Part shown: positions 1 through 56,042 of the stretch, piece by piece
Layout: every line of letters begins with the position of its first letter
Position numbering within the stretch: the stretch's first letter is position 1
From: Haemaphysalis longicornis
Taxonomy: Eukaryota; Arthropoda; Arachnida; Ixodida; Ixodidae
Reading direction: 5' to 3'
DNA length: 64,000 bases
Assembly (NCBI GenBank): GCA_013339765.2
Contig: CM023448.1
Location: forward strand, 189,640,909 to 189,704,908
Made by a program: the position numbers and the translations under genes
The notes under the pieces: model-generated
Database searches by the model: none
What the model was told of the DNA's origin: nothing
What the model saw: only the letters and a program-made list of their open reading frames with translations

Positions 1-907
1 ATCCAGCGTAATTACTTTGTATGTTATCAACGTGAACCTGAATGCCCTCGAAACAAAAACTCGTACGTACATTCTTTGCTTAGCTCGATATCGCGTGAAC
101 GTTCACCTTATGATCGGCATTTTACATCTCACGCAGAAACAAGTCGACCAGCGCAGTAGCGCTAGCAACCGAAGAAGAAATAGAAAACACCCAGGAGGGT
201 ACTAGGCCAGGAAGATTAACGATTCCCTAATTGCAATAACTCTATCAAAATGACTGAAGTAAAATAAGACAGAGATGGATCAGATATGCGTCTATAATAC
301 GTGCTATAATACGTGATTGTATGTGCACATCCCCCAAGAATACTCGCGGGTTTGCTTGACCACAGTACGTACAAATGAAGCATAATTGCACGAAAGGGAG
401 AAATACCGGTGAGTGACGAGTCTCGACGTATTATTTGGACCTCGAGAAATGAGGTCACTGCTGTGACTGAGCGCAATACTAGTACGACGTTTTGAATTTC
501 GTGATGTCACAGCATAGTTCGCATGTGCATGTACAGAGCGGCAAAGCCCTAACGAGAAGATAAGCACACATTCTGACGAAAGGCATGAATCTCGCGAAGA
601 AATAAGAATGGGGTGTCCAGGAAAGTCTCCAAAGTGACGGCAATCTAAGGTGCCAACTATCATGCCTTTATCACATCGAGGGAGCAAGAAAATCGCACGT
701 AACACCACCAACGAGTGTAGCTGATAAGACATCGCGCTTCATTAACCTACCAAACACCTTTTGCTTTTTTTAGCTCTCTGCGCCTGTATTATCGTCTGTA
801 TGTAATGCAATATTGGCAATTATTGCAGGCCGGGATCTAGCGTTTTCGGCCTCACCAAAAAGTTGTCACTTTCGTTCTCAGTGTGCATCCCCCTGGTAGT
901 ATTGGTC
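1..907 (-). other. Presumed 3' UTR and downstream flank of the NRF-6-like gene
   Basis: The sequence follows the stop at 908. It is AT-rich with no recognisable repeat or second gene. The open frames on both strands (longest at 304-732, minus) show no family motif. No clear poly(A) signal was found on the minus strand, so the transcript end is unknown. Confidence 0.4.
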
Positions 908-44195
<43,288 letters not shown>

Positions 44196-46085
44196 CTGCA
44201 AGAAACAGTACATAAAAATACAGCCATTACTTGCCGGTGCAGCGGTTCTTGTGCTCAGTAAGTTTTGCGGGTTATTTCTACGACACATATAAACCTCATA
44301 AACACGAAATGAGCTTGACGGGATACATTTTTTTCTTTCTGAATCCGACCGGTGGGTAACTGTTTTCATTGTGTATATTGGCGAAAGAGATACGCCTTGT
44401 CCTAGCTTGCATTTTCCTTTCGCTTTTCTCCTCCTTAACGGTTGTAAGCGGGCTGCCAGCTGTTTGCATGTTGCGTAATAGATGATGCCTTGCTCAAATA
44501 TCCCGCTGCATACATAGGGGGATGGATGTAATTGAGATGAGTTACTGGTATACGCTTCGGGCTTTTCAGTTTAAATCACCGAACACCGAAAAATATCTGC
44601 TGAGGACGGAAATCTTGAAATCGGTATACAATCGAAAGACACAGGTGTTCGGGAAGGTGTTGCCGTCAAGTATTTTGCGCTAAGTCGCAGAACTATTTTG
44701 GTTCACGGTTAAGACGTTGTGATTTTATGTCCGAATAGGTAATTCATACATAACAATAAAACCTTCGCCGCATTTTGTGGGCTACCGAACGTTCTAGGAT
44801 ATTGTCATCTTGAGAGAATTGGTGTTCAGAAACTCTCAGTCGTGTTGCACGGCAGAACTAATCTCCTTAGGAGCGCGCAGGCTGGCTGGTACTCTTTCGG
44901 ACAACACTCGACACACTACATAACCCTGCGTGTAGTGCCAATCTGGTGAGCCTTCTGAACCCGCGTTTTCCGAATACACTGATCATAATCGCGGGCACGT
45001 GCGGTTACAGAAATTATGTGGAGGCACGCACACGTCTTTCATAAGGAACCGTAATGAACATGCACTCGCCTGAAACCCGGTAGAGAAAGGGGCTGTAAAA
45101 GCTCCGCTCTTTTCTATACGCGTTGTTTTCTGTCAGGAGCGGCACCTAAAATGTGTGCAAGCTGACAACGAATTTTAGTCTGAACTTGAATCTGGTCTTT
45201 TGTTCGATACGTTTTTTTTTGTTGATGTCATCACTGCTTTAGTGATAATCACGACTTTTGACACCTTTACCGGACGTATACACCAAAATTCACCGACTCT
45301 AGAAAAGCGAATCAAAACGAAAAGATAGCATCCGACTTTCCTCAAAATCAAACGGATTTAACAGGCACTACTTTTTGGTTTTAACCTACTCAAGAAAAGA
45401 AACCCAAAACCTATAATTATTCACCTACCTTTCTGAAAAAATAAACTTATAGAACCGGTACCGTTTTTTTATTTTAATCGGAAAGCACTCCTAAATATGT
45501 GCCGGTGCGATGATTGATAGGCAAAGGCTAAAAACATACAAAAAACGGAGCGCCGTTCAGTGTTTACTCTTGCTCTGAAATACTTTTTCATTTCCGCTAA
45601 AAAGGTCTTTGCGTTCAAAGTTGTTCCAGATTGGAGCATTGGGTTTGTACGCAGGGCTGGCTGTCGCGTAACGAGGCGAGCCGCCCGCACCCACAAATGT
45701 TGCCCGGCGCCTGTGGCCGACGGGCCAGGGCCGCGGAGAAAAGAGACACAGACGCATTTCTGGCGTTCCAGCCTGGAAACCCACTTCGTTCTCTTCTTCT
45801 TCAGACTCCACAACAGCCTGCCGATGACGATGGTGCTGCTGCTACAGGTTCTTTAGAAAGGCTGTGGTTTTTGCTGGTCGCGAAAGAGGCCCAGCATTAT
45901 TGACGGTATACATAAGGCACGTTGTACAACGTTATTACACCACGCTTAAAGTAGATATCCCTAGTGGACTTGTTTCATTTCGTTCTGAAGGCGATGTCGC
46001 TGCGAAAACCAATAGGAGTGGCCTGCGCCTCGGTGCTGTTGATTAGGCTAAATGCGAAAATATTGCGGGATTGACTTCTTTTGCA
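44196..46085. other. Sequence upstream of exon A
   Basis: No coding exon with the needed phase was found. A donor-like CAGAAAG|GTAGGT (minus) at about 45427 lies behind a T tract but would define only a four-base exon. A plus-strand frame pair at 45560-45903 has no motif. Confidence 0.4.
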
Positions 46086-46249
46086 TTTGTCTACTGGCCG
46101 ATTATCACGAGCGGCACTCAAAATTCTACAAAGCTGTCCACCCATATCCCCAGACCAGGCAATACAGTTGACCTGGGCACCCGCGCGCTCCTACCTCGAG
46201 GGGAACGAGACGGTCCACTAACAGGCCCGAGGGCTCGCGGTCCGGGCAG

Positions 46250-46594
46250 AGTCTAATCTTTGTCCCTTCCACGGAGCACAATCTGCGAGAGATCGTCTGG
46301 TCACATTTAATGACATCACCATACACTACCGCCTCTCCTTCCGGATTTACCCACCGCCGGACCAGCAACTGGATAACAGCAAATCTCACATTTGGTGTTT
46401 CCTGTAAACAAACACGTACCCCAACTCAGCCCGTCTGACGAACGTTCGCCCAAGCCTCTATCCAACCGCGCCCTTCCGCCTCTGCGGCGAACACGCCACC
46501 CTATCTTACATAATATGGACATTCCCGAAGGATCCGTTCCTACTAGTCACCTCTGAGTAGCACTGGGAGGCCGTGCTCCGCACGGCCTCCCAGT
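46250..46594 (+). pseudogene. LINE 3' end with snap-back hairpin
   Basis: The frame II-WTFPKDPFLLVTSE then HWEAVLRTAS matches the 'W-CP--p---------WE--L' end of I/R1-like LINE ORF2 (compare 23845). Right at WEAVL the DNA folds back: ACTGGGAGGCCGTG and CACGGCCTCCCAGT form a 14-bp stem with a 5-base loop (46562-46594). Confidence 0.6.
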
Positions 46595-46732
46595 ACATAT
46601 AACCTGTATATATACAGGTATATACACATATATATACACATATAACCTTTATATACACATATAACATATATATATATACTGTATATATACACATATAACC
46701 TGTATATATATTATATACACATATGTAATTAC
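46595..46732. repeat. TATA/CACA minisatellite with ATAACCTGTATATA units
   Basis: Irregular repeats of TATATACACATATAACCTGT over about 135 bases, separating two LINE pieces. Confidence 0.9.
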
Positions 46733-46734
46733 TG

Positions 46735-47623
46735 ACGCTTTAAATTATAAATACCTAGGCGTGCTCGTAACGGCTAACCTTTCGTGGTCCACCCACATTA
46801 ACGCCATATGCGCTAAAGCTTCGCGATCACTGGGATACTTACGTCGAAATCTGCATGCTGCGCCCTCTAATATTCGTCAACTAGCCTATAAAACTTATGT
46901 ACTACCACAGTTAGAGTTCACTTCTTCCGTTTGGTCCCCCTACCAAAATTACTTAATTGAAAAAATAGAAGCAGTGCAGAATCGGGCTGCACGGTTTATA
47001 ACCAAGTCATATAACTTCGGCTCTAGTATAACAAAAATAAAACACGATCTTTCACTAGAAACACTGCATCTGCGCCGGCAAATCGCTCTCCTGTGCATTT
47101 TTCACAAATACATTCATAGCACCAGCTATTCCCCTTTGCGCATTATAACCCCTGTTTCCACATCACACAGATTATTTAACCAACGTAGCTTCGCACGCAT
47201 GTACGGCACCACCAACGCATTTAATTCATCCGCTCTTCCACGAGCTATCCGCTTGTGGAATGATCTTCCTGATACCATCGCGTCGCTGACTAACCCGGAA
47301 ACATTCCGTCATCACTTGCAGATCCATTTTTCAGATTAAACAGGAATGATTCCGTTCGCATCGGTTTTTTCTTAGTTTCGCATTGTGTTTTACTTGATGA
47401 TGTTCTTATTTTTTGTATAATTCTCTTGCCGTTGTTACGATGATGTGATGAAGTTCTTTTTTATTTGACAGCTTACTTGACTTGTTGATATCTGTATATG
47501 ACATGACTAATTATTGTATAACTCTTGTTCGTTATTTTGGTGTGATTTCCTCCACAAGCCCCTCTTACTCAATGCCCTGCTGGGCTTGTAAGATACCTTG
47601 AATAAATAAATAAATAAATAACG
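46735..47623 (+). CDS. LINE ORF2 C-terminus, open, with 3' UTR and tail
   Basis: An uninterrupted frame (ATG 46761 to TAA 47339; it opens further upstream as LNYKYLGVLV) reads WSTHINAICAKASRSLGYLR, YVLPQLEFTSSVWSPYQNYL, EAVQNRAARFI and SALPRAIRLWNDLPDTIASL. These are the RT thumb and C-terminal blocks of a Jockey/CR1-type LINE. The 3' UTR ends CCTTGAATAAATAAATAAAT at 47623. The lack of any stop in 192 codons suggests a young copy. It is 5'-truncated, cannot move by itself, and is bounded upstream by a minisatellite. A second copy of the family lies at 61147. Confidence 0.88.
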
Positions 47624-47785
47624 ACCAGTATACATAATAACCCCACTCAGCCCGATTCATTCAGTTCCTAAGGAGATTTCACCACGCAATTCGCGTCCAA
47701 GTCGTGGCAGTTTGGCAAATTTGGCACTGGCGGTGCAGTTCCGGTTGGGACAGGTAAGTGCGGCACTGACAGGCAGCGATTAATG

Positions 47786-47920
47786 CCTGTGCTACACGGT
47801 AACTCTCAAGTGGAAATTGGACTCTCGCCCACAACTGCTCCCTATGCATTTACAGCGGGGCACTCGGTTCCACGGCTCAACGGCCTTCCGAAGGCCTTTG
47901 AAACGACCGTGTAGCACAGG
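47786..47920. repeat. Inverted repeat CCTGTGCTACACGGT
   Basis: A perfect 15-base inverted pair (47786-47800 and 47906-47920) encloses 105 bases. It is probably a small foldback element or the remnant of one. Confidence 0.7.
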
Positions 47921-48089
47921 TATAAGGCGCCTGTCTGTCCAACACGGAAGTTGTCTGCTCCGTGAGGTGAGGATATAGCTCCACACGACGATTTACTCGC
48001 GGTATAACCCGGTTATCCCCCCAAAGGAGGACGGTAAGAGAGAGAGTGTCCAGAAGGGGAGTATACATATGCTAGTGTTGCGAATTAAC

Positions 48090-51000
48090 GTCTGAAGTGG
48101 CGCCAGTTTGTTGATTCTAAACAGGAAAACAGCTCGAAAAATGAGGACGAACGGTCAACAGGATGCACAGACTAGCTAGTGTTGCAAATGAGCAACTTGA
48201 GGACTGGAAAAGGCTGTGGCGGGCAACTCCAACACAATACACAAAGCATTACCCCAGGAGAAAACAAGGTTTGCGCTCTCTGCGGCAATCTCCGCTGCCT
48301 GTATGATCGACGTGTAACACACAAAATCTCTGTGTTTCAGGCTACGGCGCATCCACACGGGATCCTCCTACTTCGCCTCAATTACTGTGACCCGGAAGTG
48401 ACCGAAAGTGTTTTCCGCTAACTCGTAACTGCGGCTGCTGTCTCTTCGTCTCCCGCCACAGCGATTGTAGCCTCCGCTGGCCCTCTCACCCTCATAACCC
48501 CCTCCGTTACTCGGAGTCATCTCACACATTGTTATGAGTGGCCATAAAAGCAAAAAAAAAAAAAGTCTTGTCGGTTAACGGTTAGTGTTCGCATTTCATA
48601 ATTGTATTCATATGTTTTCCTTTTAATAGTGAACGTCATTATACGGGTCTAAATGGGCACAGAAAGCGGCAGCTGCGGAGACCACAGGATGGCGTGAAGA
48701 AGGAGGTGTACGCGCTTTGTGGAGTGTTGCGAAGCGCAGCAGGTGGGGGCGGGGGGGGGGAGGAGAAAGGCCCCCGCCCCCACCACGTTGCGCCACGCTC
48801 AGCCCATGACGGCGAAGCCATGCCACGTGGCCATGTCCGAGCGGTGGCTGCGGGGACGGAGATTGCGATGGCCGGCTTTGTTGCCGAAACGCTCCGTTTG
48901 TTTGGAACGTCTGCGCGCAGAAAAAAATTATTCGTTTGGGGAGCACTACACAAAAAGAATGTGTTGATGTCCGTAATGACGAGGCGGCGGCTGGGGGACA
49001 GCTACGCATCATTCACACGTCATTCCAAAACGTTTCCATTGCACTTGGTTCAGTGAGTGCGGCAAAAGGTGATACGGACTGAAATAAATTAGAGGGCAAA
49101 TACATTTTGAGACCCCCGTTGCGCTCTGTGAGTCTGTGTCTGTCTTGGTTGCCGTTCGCAGGCAACGTATTACGGTTCGGTCCGAAATCATATGCGGCGC
49201 CGCCTTTTTCTATGCATGCTTCGAGGGCCTTCTCCTTTCTGCTATACCGCATGACACTGGACGGGGTCAGTACTTGAGTAGCAAAATTGCGCCCGCGCAC
49301 TCTGTACAGATGGCGAACCCACGAATCAGTAACGGGCTGCAGCAACCGAACGGCGTAGACGAGCTTGTTCGTGTTCCTGCTCGCGGCGTCGTTGAACGCA
49401 AGCTGCATTCTCCTCAGAGGCAGTGTTGCGGAGTTAACACTTCGGAATAGGAGTGGCTACGAATTTGTTCCCCGTTTTCATGGCTCCGCAATGGAGTGGG
49501 AGTGGAATTAGGCGCATTTTGCCTGTAACAGAATGGGAACGGGATGGGCTGGATTTTTTGACGAGCTGGGTCGTTCTTCAGCTTGGACCTACAGCCAAGC
49601 TGGCTCTTGAACAAGCAGAGTTTACTTTTTCTTTTCTAGGGAGGTATTTTAGAGCCGTGAGGAAACCCACCGGGGGGGACTGCTGAAGGCGTTGACGATT
49701 GAGGATTCCTGCTTAGCGGCAGTTTTGAGTCCTTTGGGTTCGAAGAAACAATTCGAGGATTGTGTCTCTCAGGCTCATGAAATCTGAGGGTTGCATGAGC
49801 CTCATAGCACACGTATAAAAATGTTCCAGCTTGTGTCAGAGTAATGAGAGCGGTTTTAAACAATGTCCCATATTGAACAGGTAGTGTAGTAGAAAACGAA
49901 TAATAAAGAGAGAAATACGTCGGTGATTTTATAAGGCCACGGTTACGCTTGACGTCGGTCTTGGTATCCTCTGCCCCTTTGTAGAACAAAGATATCCGAG
50001 AGCAGTTTGTAGTGGCGTGGGGGTGGGGGGGGGCGCATTTGGCTTTCGCATTACACCTCTGCGTGATAGTAAGCCGTCCTAGTTTCTCCCCCCGGGTTGA
50101 CTCATTTCACGAAGCATTTTGAAGAATTGGTATGAAATTACGGCTGAAGTCAATATGGGTTGAACGTCATATTCAAGGGCGCTCCACTGTCACATTTGAA
50201 GCCAGGAGTTGTGATGTCGCATTCAACGCCCATATATAAATTAGACCACAGCCTGGCACTGTCAGTAGACGCCGCCATCTGCTCGTGGCGAGGCCAAAAC
50301 CCTGAAGCGCACAGACCGCCTGCGCTGCCCAGGGGGCGCTGCGCAAGCGGCTTCCGGGCAGTACTTTCGGGTAGTACAAAGCTGCGCGGGTCCTATAGGA
50401 TCCCGTGTTGGCAGAAGCAAAATGAGCTCGATGCTCCCGATTGTTTTGCGACGTGGTCACCAGCCAATCTCCGACGCGTACGATCTCTTCCGGCTATCAA
50501 CTTGGCATTAGGGAAAAAAGCTTTGCAGCGCTAAATACGTTTACGGCGCCGACGAAAGTGCCGGGACGGTGACGGCGCTCTGCCGCTCGCAGGTCCACCG
50601 ATCGATGGTCGCATGAAGTGAAATTTGAAGTGAAAGCTTCTTGTTTAAACTAACACTCTAGATGACAAGGACTTTTCAACAACAGCCTATCAAAAAAGAA
50701 GAGTGGCGCAATCGGCGATGATCGCGCTTTAAAAGCCAGCGAGTCCGGCGGACCGCAGGCTAGCTGCTGTGCGCCGCTCATTTGCGTACCTGCGCACTAT
50801 ACGTGCACTTTCATTAAACAGTGCTTGTTTGCGTCGCCGTTACAAATACATGGTAAAGCGTTATATTGCTGTTTTGTTGCGTGTCTCAGTGACAAAATGC
50901 AGCGAGCGTCAAAATGGTGAAATCTGTTTTGCGTTTCCGAAATTAGTGGCCGTAAAACAAAGTGGTCGGGCGAATTGAGAGGCCGCTCGCTTTCCTGGTT

Positions 51001-52330
51001 TGCTCTCACTTTACTTAATTATGATCTTGCATCATATATTCCCAGTTCGCACTTAATAGGCTAGAATAAGGGTCAGCAACGTTTTGAAGTGCAGGGCCCA
51101 GTTGCATGCAGCCGACACGGCGGAGGGCTGGACGGCAGATCGGGTGGGAGGGGGAGGGGTGCTTTGAATGCAAAGAGAAAAAATTCAGCGAATTGCCAAT
51201 AATATTTGACAATAATCTGGCGAAGTGTGAAGATGGGGGACAATTCAACTGGACGCGACCAATTCTCTGTTCTTGTATCGCTGTCTCACTCCATTTGTAG
51301 ACAAAACTGGCGTGTCAGCGGTCAGATTGTTAGCAACGAAGATAACCAACAGAGTCAGTGATGATCGTATGTAAATATTCGGGGCCACGCGGCATGTATG
51401 CGACTGTGTTATCTTATGCAAATGTAGAAGTACACATCTCTGCAGGCAGCGGGCGTGCGATTTGGTGCTTGTTGTGCGCCCTTTAATAGCGCTTAATTTC
51501 TTTATTCGACGCTATGGCCTCACCTACTTGCTAGTATACATGTACCCTGCCATTCGTGAATCGTGCGGCGTAAAACGTTACGCAAGAATCATTTAGTTTG
51601 CGAAAATCCAAAACATAATTTCCACTCGTTTTCAAGGCGGTGCCAGGCCAGCAGTGTCAGCTGAGTCGGCTGCGCAATTCTTGCGTTCGCTTGTATGCTC
51701 CCGCTGAAGCAACCTTTTGCGCAGCGTTCCGTGTTTATGCTACTCGTGAACTTTCCTTCGTCGACAACACGCAAGAAGGAAGAACGATAATTGTCGTCAG
51801 GAAGTTAGACCACCCGACCTGGCAAATATCCCTCGCCGCGACGACCGCGACACCTCGCTCAAAAGCCAATAAATCGGCTTTTTTAGCGGATATTATTTTG
51901 TTTAACCTCTGAAACTACTTTAAGGGCTATTTTATACAGTATGCAGTCATTTCAACGTGCCACAAAGCGATTCAACTAAGTGCAACCAACGTTCACTCTG
52001 GCTTGTAATTGAAAACACATGGAGGGCGGCGAGGGTCGTCTACTTTTGTACTACCTAGACGTGTCGGACACGAGGGGACGCTGCATGTCGTCAAACTCCA
52101 GCGCAGGAGCCCTATTTAAAAGATGCCCCACTTTTTAGTTGAACACGTCAGTTAAACTTCTTCAATACGCAGTGGCGAAAGATTTCTCGTATAGTTCTTC
52201 TAAGCCCATAGTTCTTCCAAACCCATAGGCTTGGCAATTCTCCGCAAAAAAATAGCAATAATTGTTCTGTTTCAGGACTAGACTTTAAGCGATACCGTGG
52301 TTCAGCATCCCCACTGTGTACTCAACTGAT
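48090..52330. other. No confident gene; GC-rich patch at 48690-48960
   Basis: The patch at 48690-48960 is markedly richer in G+C and CpG than its surroundings, and could be promoter-like or repeat-derived; nothing decides. Other open frames (e.g. 49013-49408 and 49636-49989 minus) show no domain. 50300-50600 is also GC-rich. No acceptor/donor pair encoding NRF-type sequence was found here. Confidence 0.3.
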
Positions 52331-52788
52331 TAAAGGGACCCTGAACACTTTTTTCAATTTTTTTTTGAAATCTTAAATGCTTGCAGAACGTAGTCATCCA
52401 GCACACCCAGTACTTAGATTAGGTGGTCACAAAGTACCTCAGCCAGAAATTACTGCTCTATGCCCATCAGATACTTAACTTGGAAACTCGCTCAAAAGAT
52501 TGTTCTCTCTTTCCCGTTCTTGACGTTCTTCGACAGCCCCAATTACGTCACTGAGGCGATGTAGCGGCTGTTGGCCGGTTTTCCTTCAGTTGCAGCAATG
52601 AATGCTTTTCGATAGCAACTTTAAAAATAAAGCCACAGAAACAAAGCAGAAACGGAAAGCGCTTCTGGTGCGACGAGCAAATCACGCAGTGCCGCTCCGT
52701 GCTGGCAATAACTGTAGCTTTCGCAGTCCTTCCAGACGCGAAGGAAAGAGTGGAAGCGCTTATCGAAAGTGTTGCAGTGTCCCTTTAA
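52331..52788. mobile_element. TIR element (TTAAAGGGACCCTGAACAC ends)
   Basis: The left end TAAAGGGACCCTGAACACTT and the inverted right end TTAAAGGGACACTGCAACAC (minus, to 52788) agree at most of 22 positions. The 458-base body has no transposase frame. A second, partial copy lies at 31432-31690. The first bases (TTAAAGGGRC) are shared with the elements at 20831 and 29113. Confidence 0.82.
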
Positions 52789-54290
52789 GGTGATCCCCAT
52801 CCACCATTGAGCATCCCCATTGTACACTCAAGTGACCAATCCATGCCGCCAACAAATCGAATTCGATGAATGACAGCAACCTGCATACAATTTCACTCTG
52901 AAGACTGAAATGTAATCTGCAGTGTGGCACTGCGCCCTGCAGAACGGCATGCTTGCATTGCGTGATACTACAGCGTAGACCCAAATTCGGAAGTCAAATC
53001 ATGTGCTCGGCATCGCCATTCGCCTAAATTTTATTGTTGCTGCATGAATTGGTCAAGCGAGTGCACTGTGGTGAAACTCAACCAGAGGACTGTCTTAGAG
53101 TGTACGGAGGAAACCAAACTGTTTGTAATTGTGTTTCAGAGTTCAGGGGCCCTCTGCGGCGGTTAATTACTGAACAGGGAACTTCGGACAATCAAGCTGA
53201 TTTGGAAAACAATGAAATCTGTGAGCGTCGACGACAAAAAAGTCTTTCTGCCCGACAAGTTCCATTTATACCGACAACGACAACTGAAGAAAATAGCTTT
53301 GTTGAATCAAGCAGCAATAATTTGAAAAATACGGTTCCAGGCGTTTCAACTTCGATAACTCTAAACATGTGAGATGCACGGCAAACGAAAGAAATTAATT
53401 TGATGCTACGTTGTACTCACGAATACTTAGTCACGGGCAAGTCATTTTTATTCTTTGGAATGGCATATTGAAATGCGGCGACCATGTTTCTCAATAATGT
53501 CGAATTATTTTTTAAAGGCATTCGTACGATCACAAAGTGCAGTGATGGGGCATACGCGTACTCAGGGCGCGTGACTGCTGCAGAGATACACTAGTGTAAA
53601 AGATTTTAGTGTAAAATACGGTAGTGTAAAAGATTATAAATGTGGGAAATAAATAAATACACAACCGCTATACGTATACGAAATTTTTGTTTGAATTACG
53701 AACGCACCTAAGCCGCACAAAAATGTTGCTTTGTAGTTCTCCAGGCGAGAATAGGGTAGGCAGAGGCCATTTTATTCCAGGTTGAATTTAGCCAGTTTTA
53801 GAATATATGGTACGCAGGTATTCTGGGTACATAAAGAAATAGCGACTTTCAACTGCGCGTGCCTGGAACGCAAAACGTGTTTAGAGTGTTGCGTATGCGT
53901 TAGACCCAAACATTATTTTGCCAAACTAGCCTGGGTACACCCAGATTTTTTTGCGCCACTGGTGGCTGCGGGCGTGGCCGGTACACCAGCGAGACAAACT
54001 GAAAACATGGGTTGTCTCAAAAATAAAAAAACCGTTGTGGGTTTTGTCATAACATCTAAGGTATTTGTTCTCCTATGCACTCCATTTTTGTCAAACCGAA
54101 CGCGGTTAACCATGATGAGATACCCATCAGTGCTTCCATAGAATCCAAAGACGTCGCCGCATTATGAAGCCTAGAACAACTGTGAACGCAGCGAGTAAGC
54201 ATGACTTCAATCCCACCTGTGCCTGGAAAAAGGAGCTCAAGGCGCTTTGTACCGGAGACTCCTCCCTCTTTCTTATTTTTCAAAAAAATG
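52789..54290. other. No confident gene
   Basis: A 112-residue plus-strand frame (53034-53372) and a 119-residue one (53782-54141) were read. Neither shows a known motif or a decisive splice context. Confidence 0.3.
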
Positions 54291-54775
54291 GTTATTCATT
54301 CTTTGTCTCGGAAATGCCGAGGCAATGCCCCAACAGTTTGGTTTCCATACACTCAATAACCAATTACAAAACTGGAAGCCATTCAGAGAAAGGCCCTCCG
54401 GTTCCTTTTTAATGGATATAAACAAACGTACTCAGCAACAGAAATGCTTAAAAAAGCAGATATGCTAACGCTGCAAAATCGATCCAAACTAGCCCGGCTT
54501 CGAATAATGTACAAGCTAGCGCGACAATCAAGCGAACATAGACGCTTCCAAATACCTTTCAATGGAACAAGCCAGACCTACTCGCAATCAGCACGCCACA
54601 ACATTGCAAGAACACTAATTTCGAACAGACTGTTTTAGGTACTCATTCCCACCGTCAAAATAGAGATTGGAACAGACTAGAAGCCAGTATTACTAACAGG
54701 AATTCTTTCAGCAAATGTATAGCCCTCGTTGGAGAAGACTCCCGTACCGAACCTTAATATGTAGATTGTAATGTC
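54290..54775 (+). pseudogene. LINE ORF2 thumb fragment
   Basis: Frames NYKTGSHSEK/KLEAIQRKALRFLFNGYK then TEMLKKADMLTLQNRSKLAR and LRIMYKLARQS match 'klEaiQrkAlRFi-n-Y----S-te-lk-a-l--L--RR---RL--lYk' of LINE RT C-termini. Frameshifts are present. A SINE fragment follows. Confidence 0.7.
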
Positions 54776-54789
54776 ATTTCTCTGTAAAT

Positions 54790-54935
54790 TGGAGGCGAAA
54801 AAAAAAAAAAAAACGCCCGTGTGTCGATATTTCGGAGCACTGAAGATCCTCAGGGGCTAAAAATTTAACCGGCCCCCCCCCCCTACGCTGCGCCTCACAT
54901 CCCAGGTGAAGCTTCGGCGCCATAAAACCCCAAAA
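54790..54935 (+). mobile_element. Degraded Ruka 3' fragment
   Basis: GGAGGCGAAA, an A run, then ACGCCCGTGTGTCGATATTT and GAAGATCCTCAGGGGCTAAA match the Ruka body with many changes and a C run at about 54875. Confidence 0.8.
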
Positions 54936-55268
54936 TTTGAAACGTAATTAATTGCTCTGCAAATTGAGTATTTACAATAATTACGTTTATGTCACACTTT
55001 GTTGGCTTCTACTGTATTCTATGTGTTACAATCGTTACTTTTATATCCATCAAGCAACTCGATTTTGTGTGCTTCAGTATGGCCGTCACTTGAAAAGCAA
55101 TCATGCTACGTGAATGCAAAGCAACGTGTATTCCACGAGTGCTTTCTCGTTCATTTGTAGTCTTTTCCTATGACCAGGGCTGTAGACTAGGCCAAAGGGT
55201 ACCTCGACTGAAGCGAACCCAGCCCACCGAGTGACGGCTCAACGACCACCGTTTATTCTGTTAAACTT

Positions 55269-55292
55269 TAATTCTCTCTCTCTCTCTCTCTG
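55269..55292. repeat. (TC)n microsatellite
   Basis: About 24 bases of CT dinucleotides. Confidence 0.9.
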
Positions 55293-55869
55293 AAAAAATC
55301 CCGCAAAGGAATTGGCAGTATTCTGAAATAAAACAAATCACTATGGTAAAATAACATTTTATCAGGCAGTTTGTTGGTCCCGCTCAAGCGTAAACAAAAA
55401 AAAAAGTACATCAAACTCTTCTTCTACGTAGTGGATTTTTTTTTTGGTAATCTATTGCTACGACGTACGATACGCAAACCCCAGCAGTGAGAACCTGTTT
55501 TAAGGGTCCACTATTCGAGGAAGTTTAACGTACTCTATTTTGCGCACCCTGTCCCAAGTACTCTAGGACTGTACTCTAGGACTTCATATTCAAGTTACAC
55601 GCTGAAGCCAATTATTCCTTCACTCCCGTTCCGTATGCGCTCTTTCTCATTCAATCTGTATTTTAAGCCGGAAGCGTAGTATTGCCGCAACCACTCAGTG
55701 TAGACTACTGGAATGAGAATGCTATAATAACGACCAAGCAGCTCCCATTGCCTGTAGCATGAATGAACAAAAATACCCACGGAATTGATACAGCGAAATG
55801 GCGAGCGGAACTGTGAAAACAAGCTACCACAGGCAGACGTGAAATGCGCGAGGGTGTGCACAACAAGCG

Positions 55870-55985
55870 CCACTGCAACACGCATGCCCGCCAGGCTAAT
55901 GGGGAGGCTGATATTTTGCCGTCAGGAAGGAGGACAGATGTCGTGGGTTGGAATCCTCGTCGCAGCGGCCGGATTATGAAGGCGA
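55870..55985 (+). mobile_element. Possible degraded tRNA-type SINE
   Basis: A B-box-like GTGGGTTGGAATCCTCG sits before GCAGCGGCCGGATTATGAAG, resembling the head-to-body junction of Ruka-like SINEs. The A-box is not clear. Confidence 0.4.
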
Positions 55986-56042
55986 AACATAGCAACTCTC
56001 ACTTAATAATTCTGTGAGTGGTATAAACCACCGGTCACCTAC

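Noticed and set aside
50769..50978. Frame with KCSERQNGEICFAFPK, resembling a THAP start
   Set aside because: The C-x2-4-C and later C-x2-H pattern is absent, so a P-element or THAP call is not supported.
53034..53372. 112-residue plus-strand frame with several Cys
   Set aside because: I considered a THAP or zinc-finger fragment, but Cys/His spacing does not fit.
44196..56042. Intermediate NRF-6 exon(s)
   Set aside because: I scanned minus-strand donors (GTAAG, GTGAG, GTAGG types) here for upstream NRF-like coding sequence in phase 1 and found none that were convincing.
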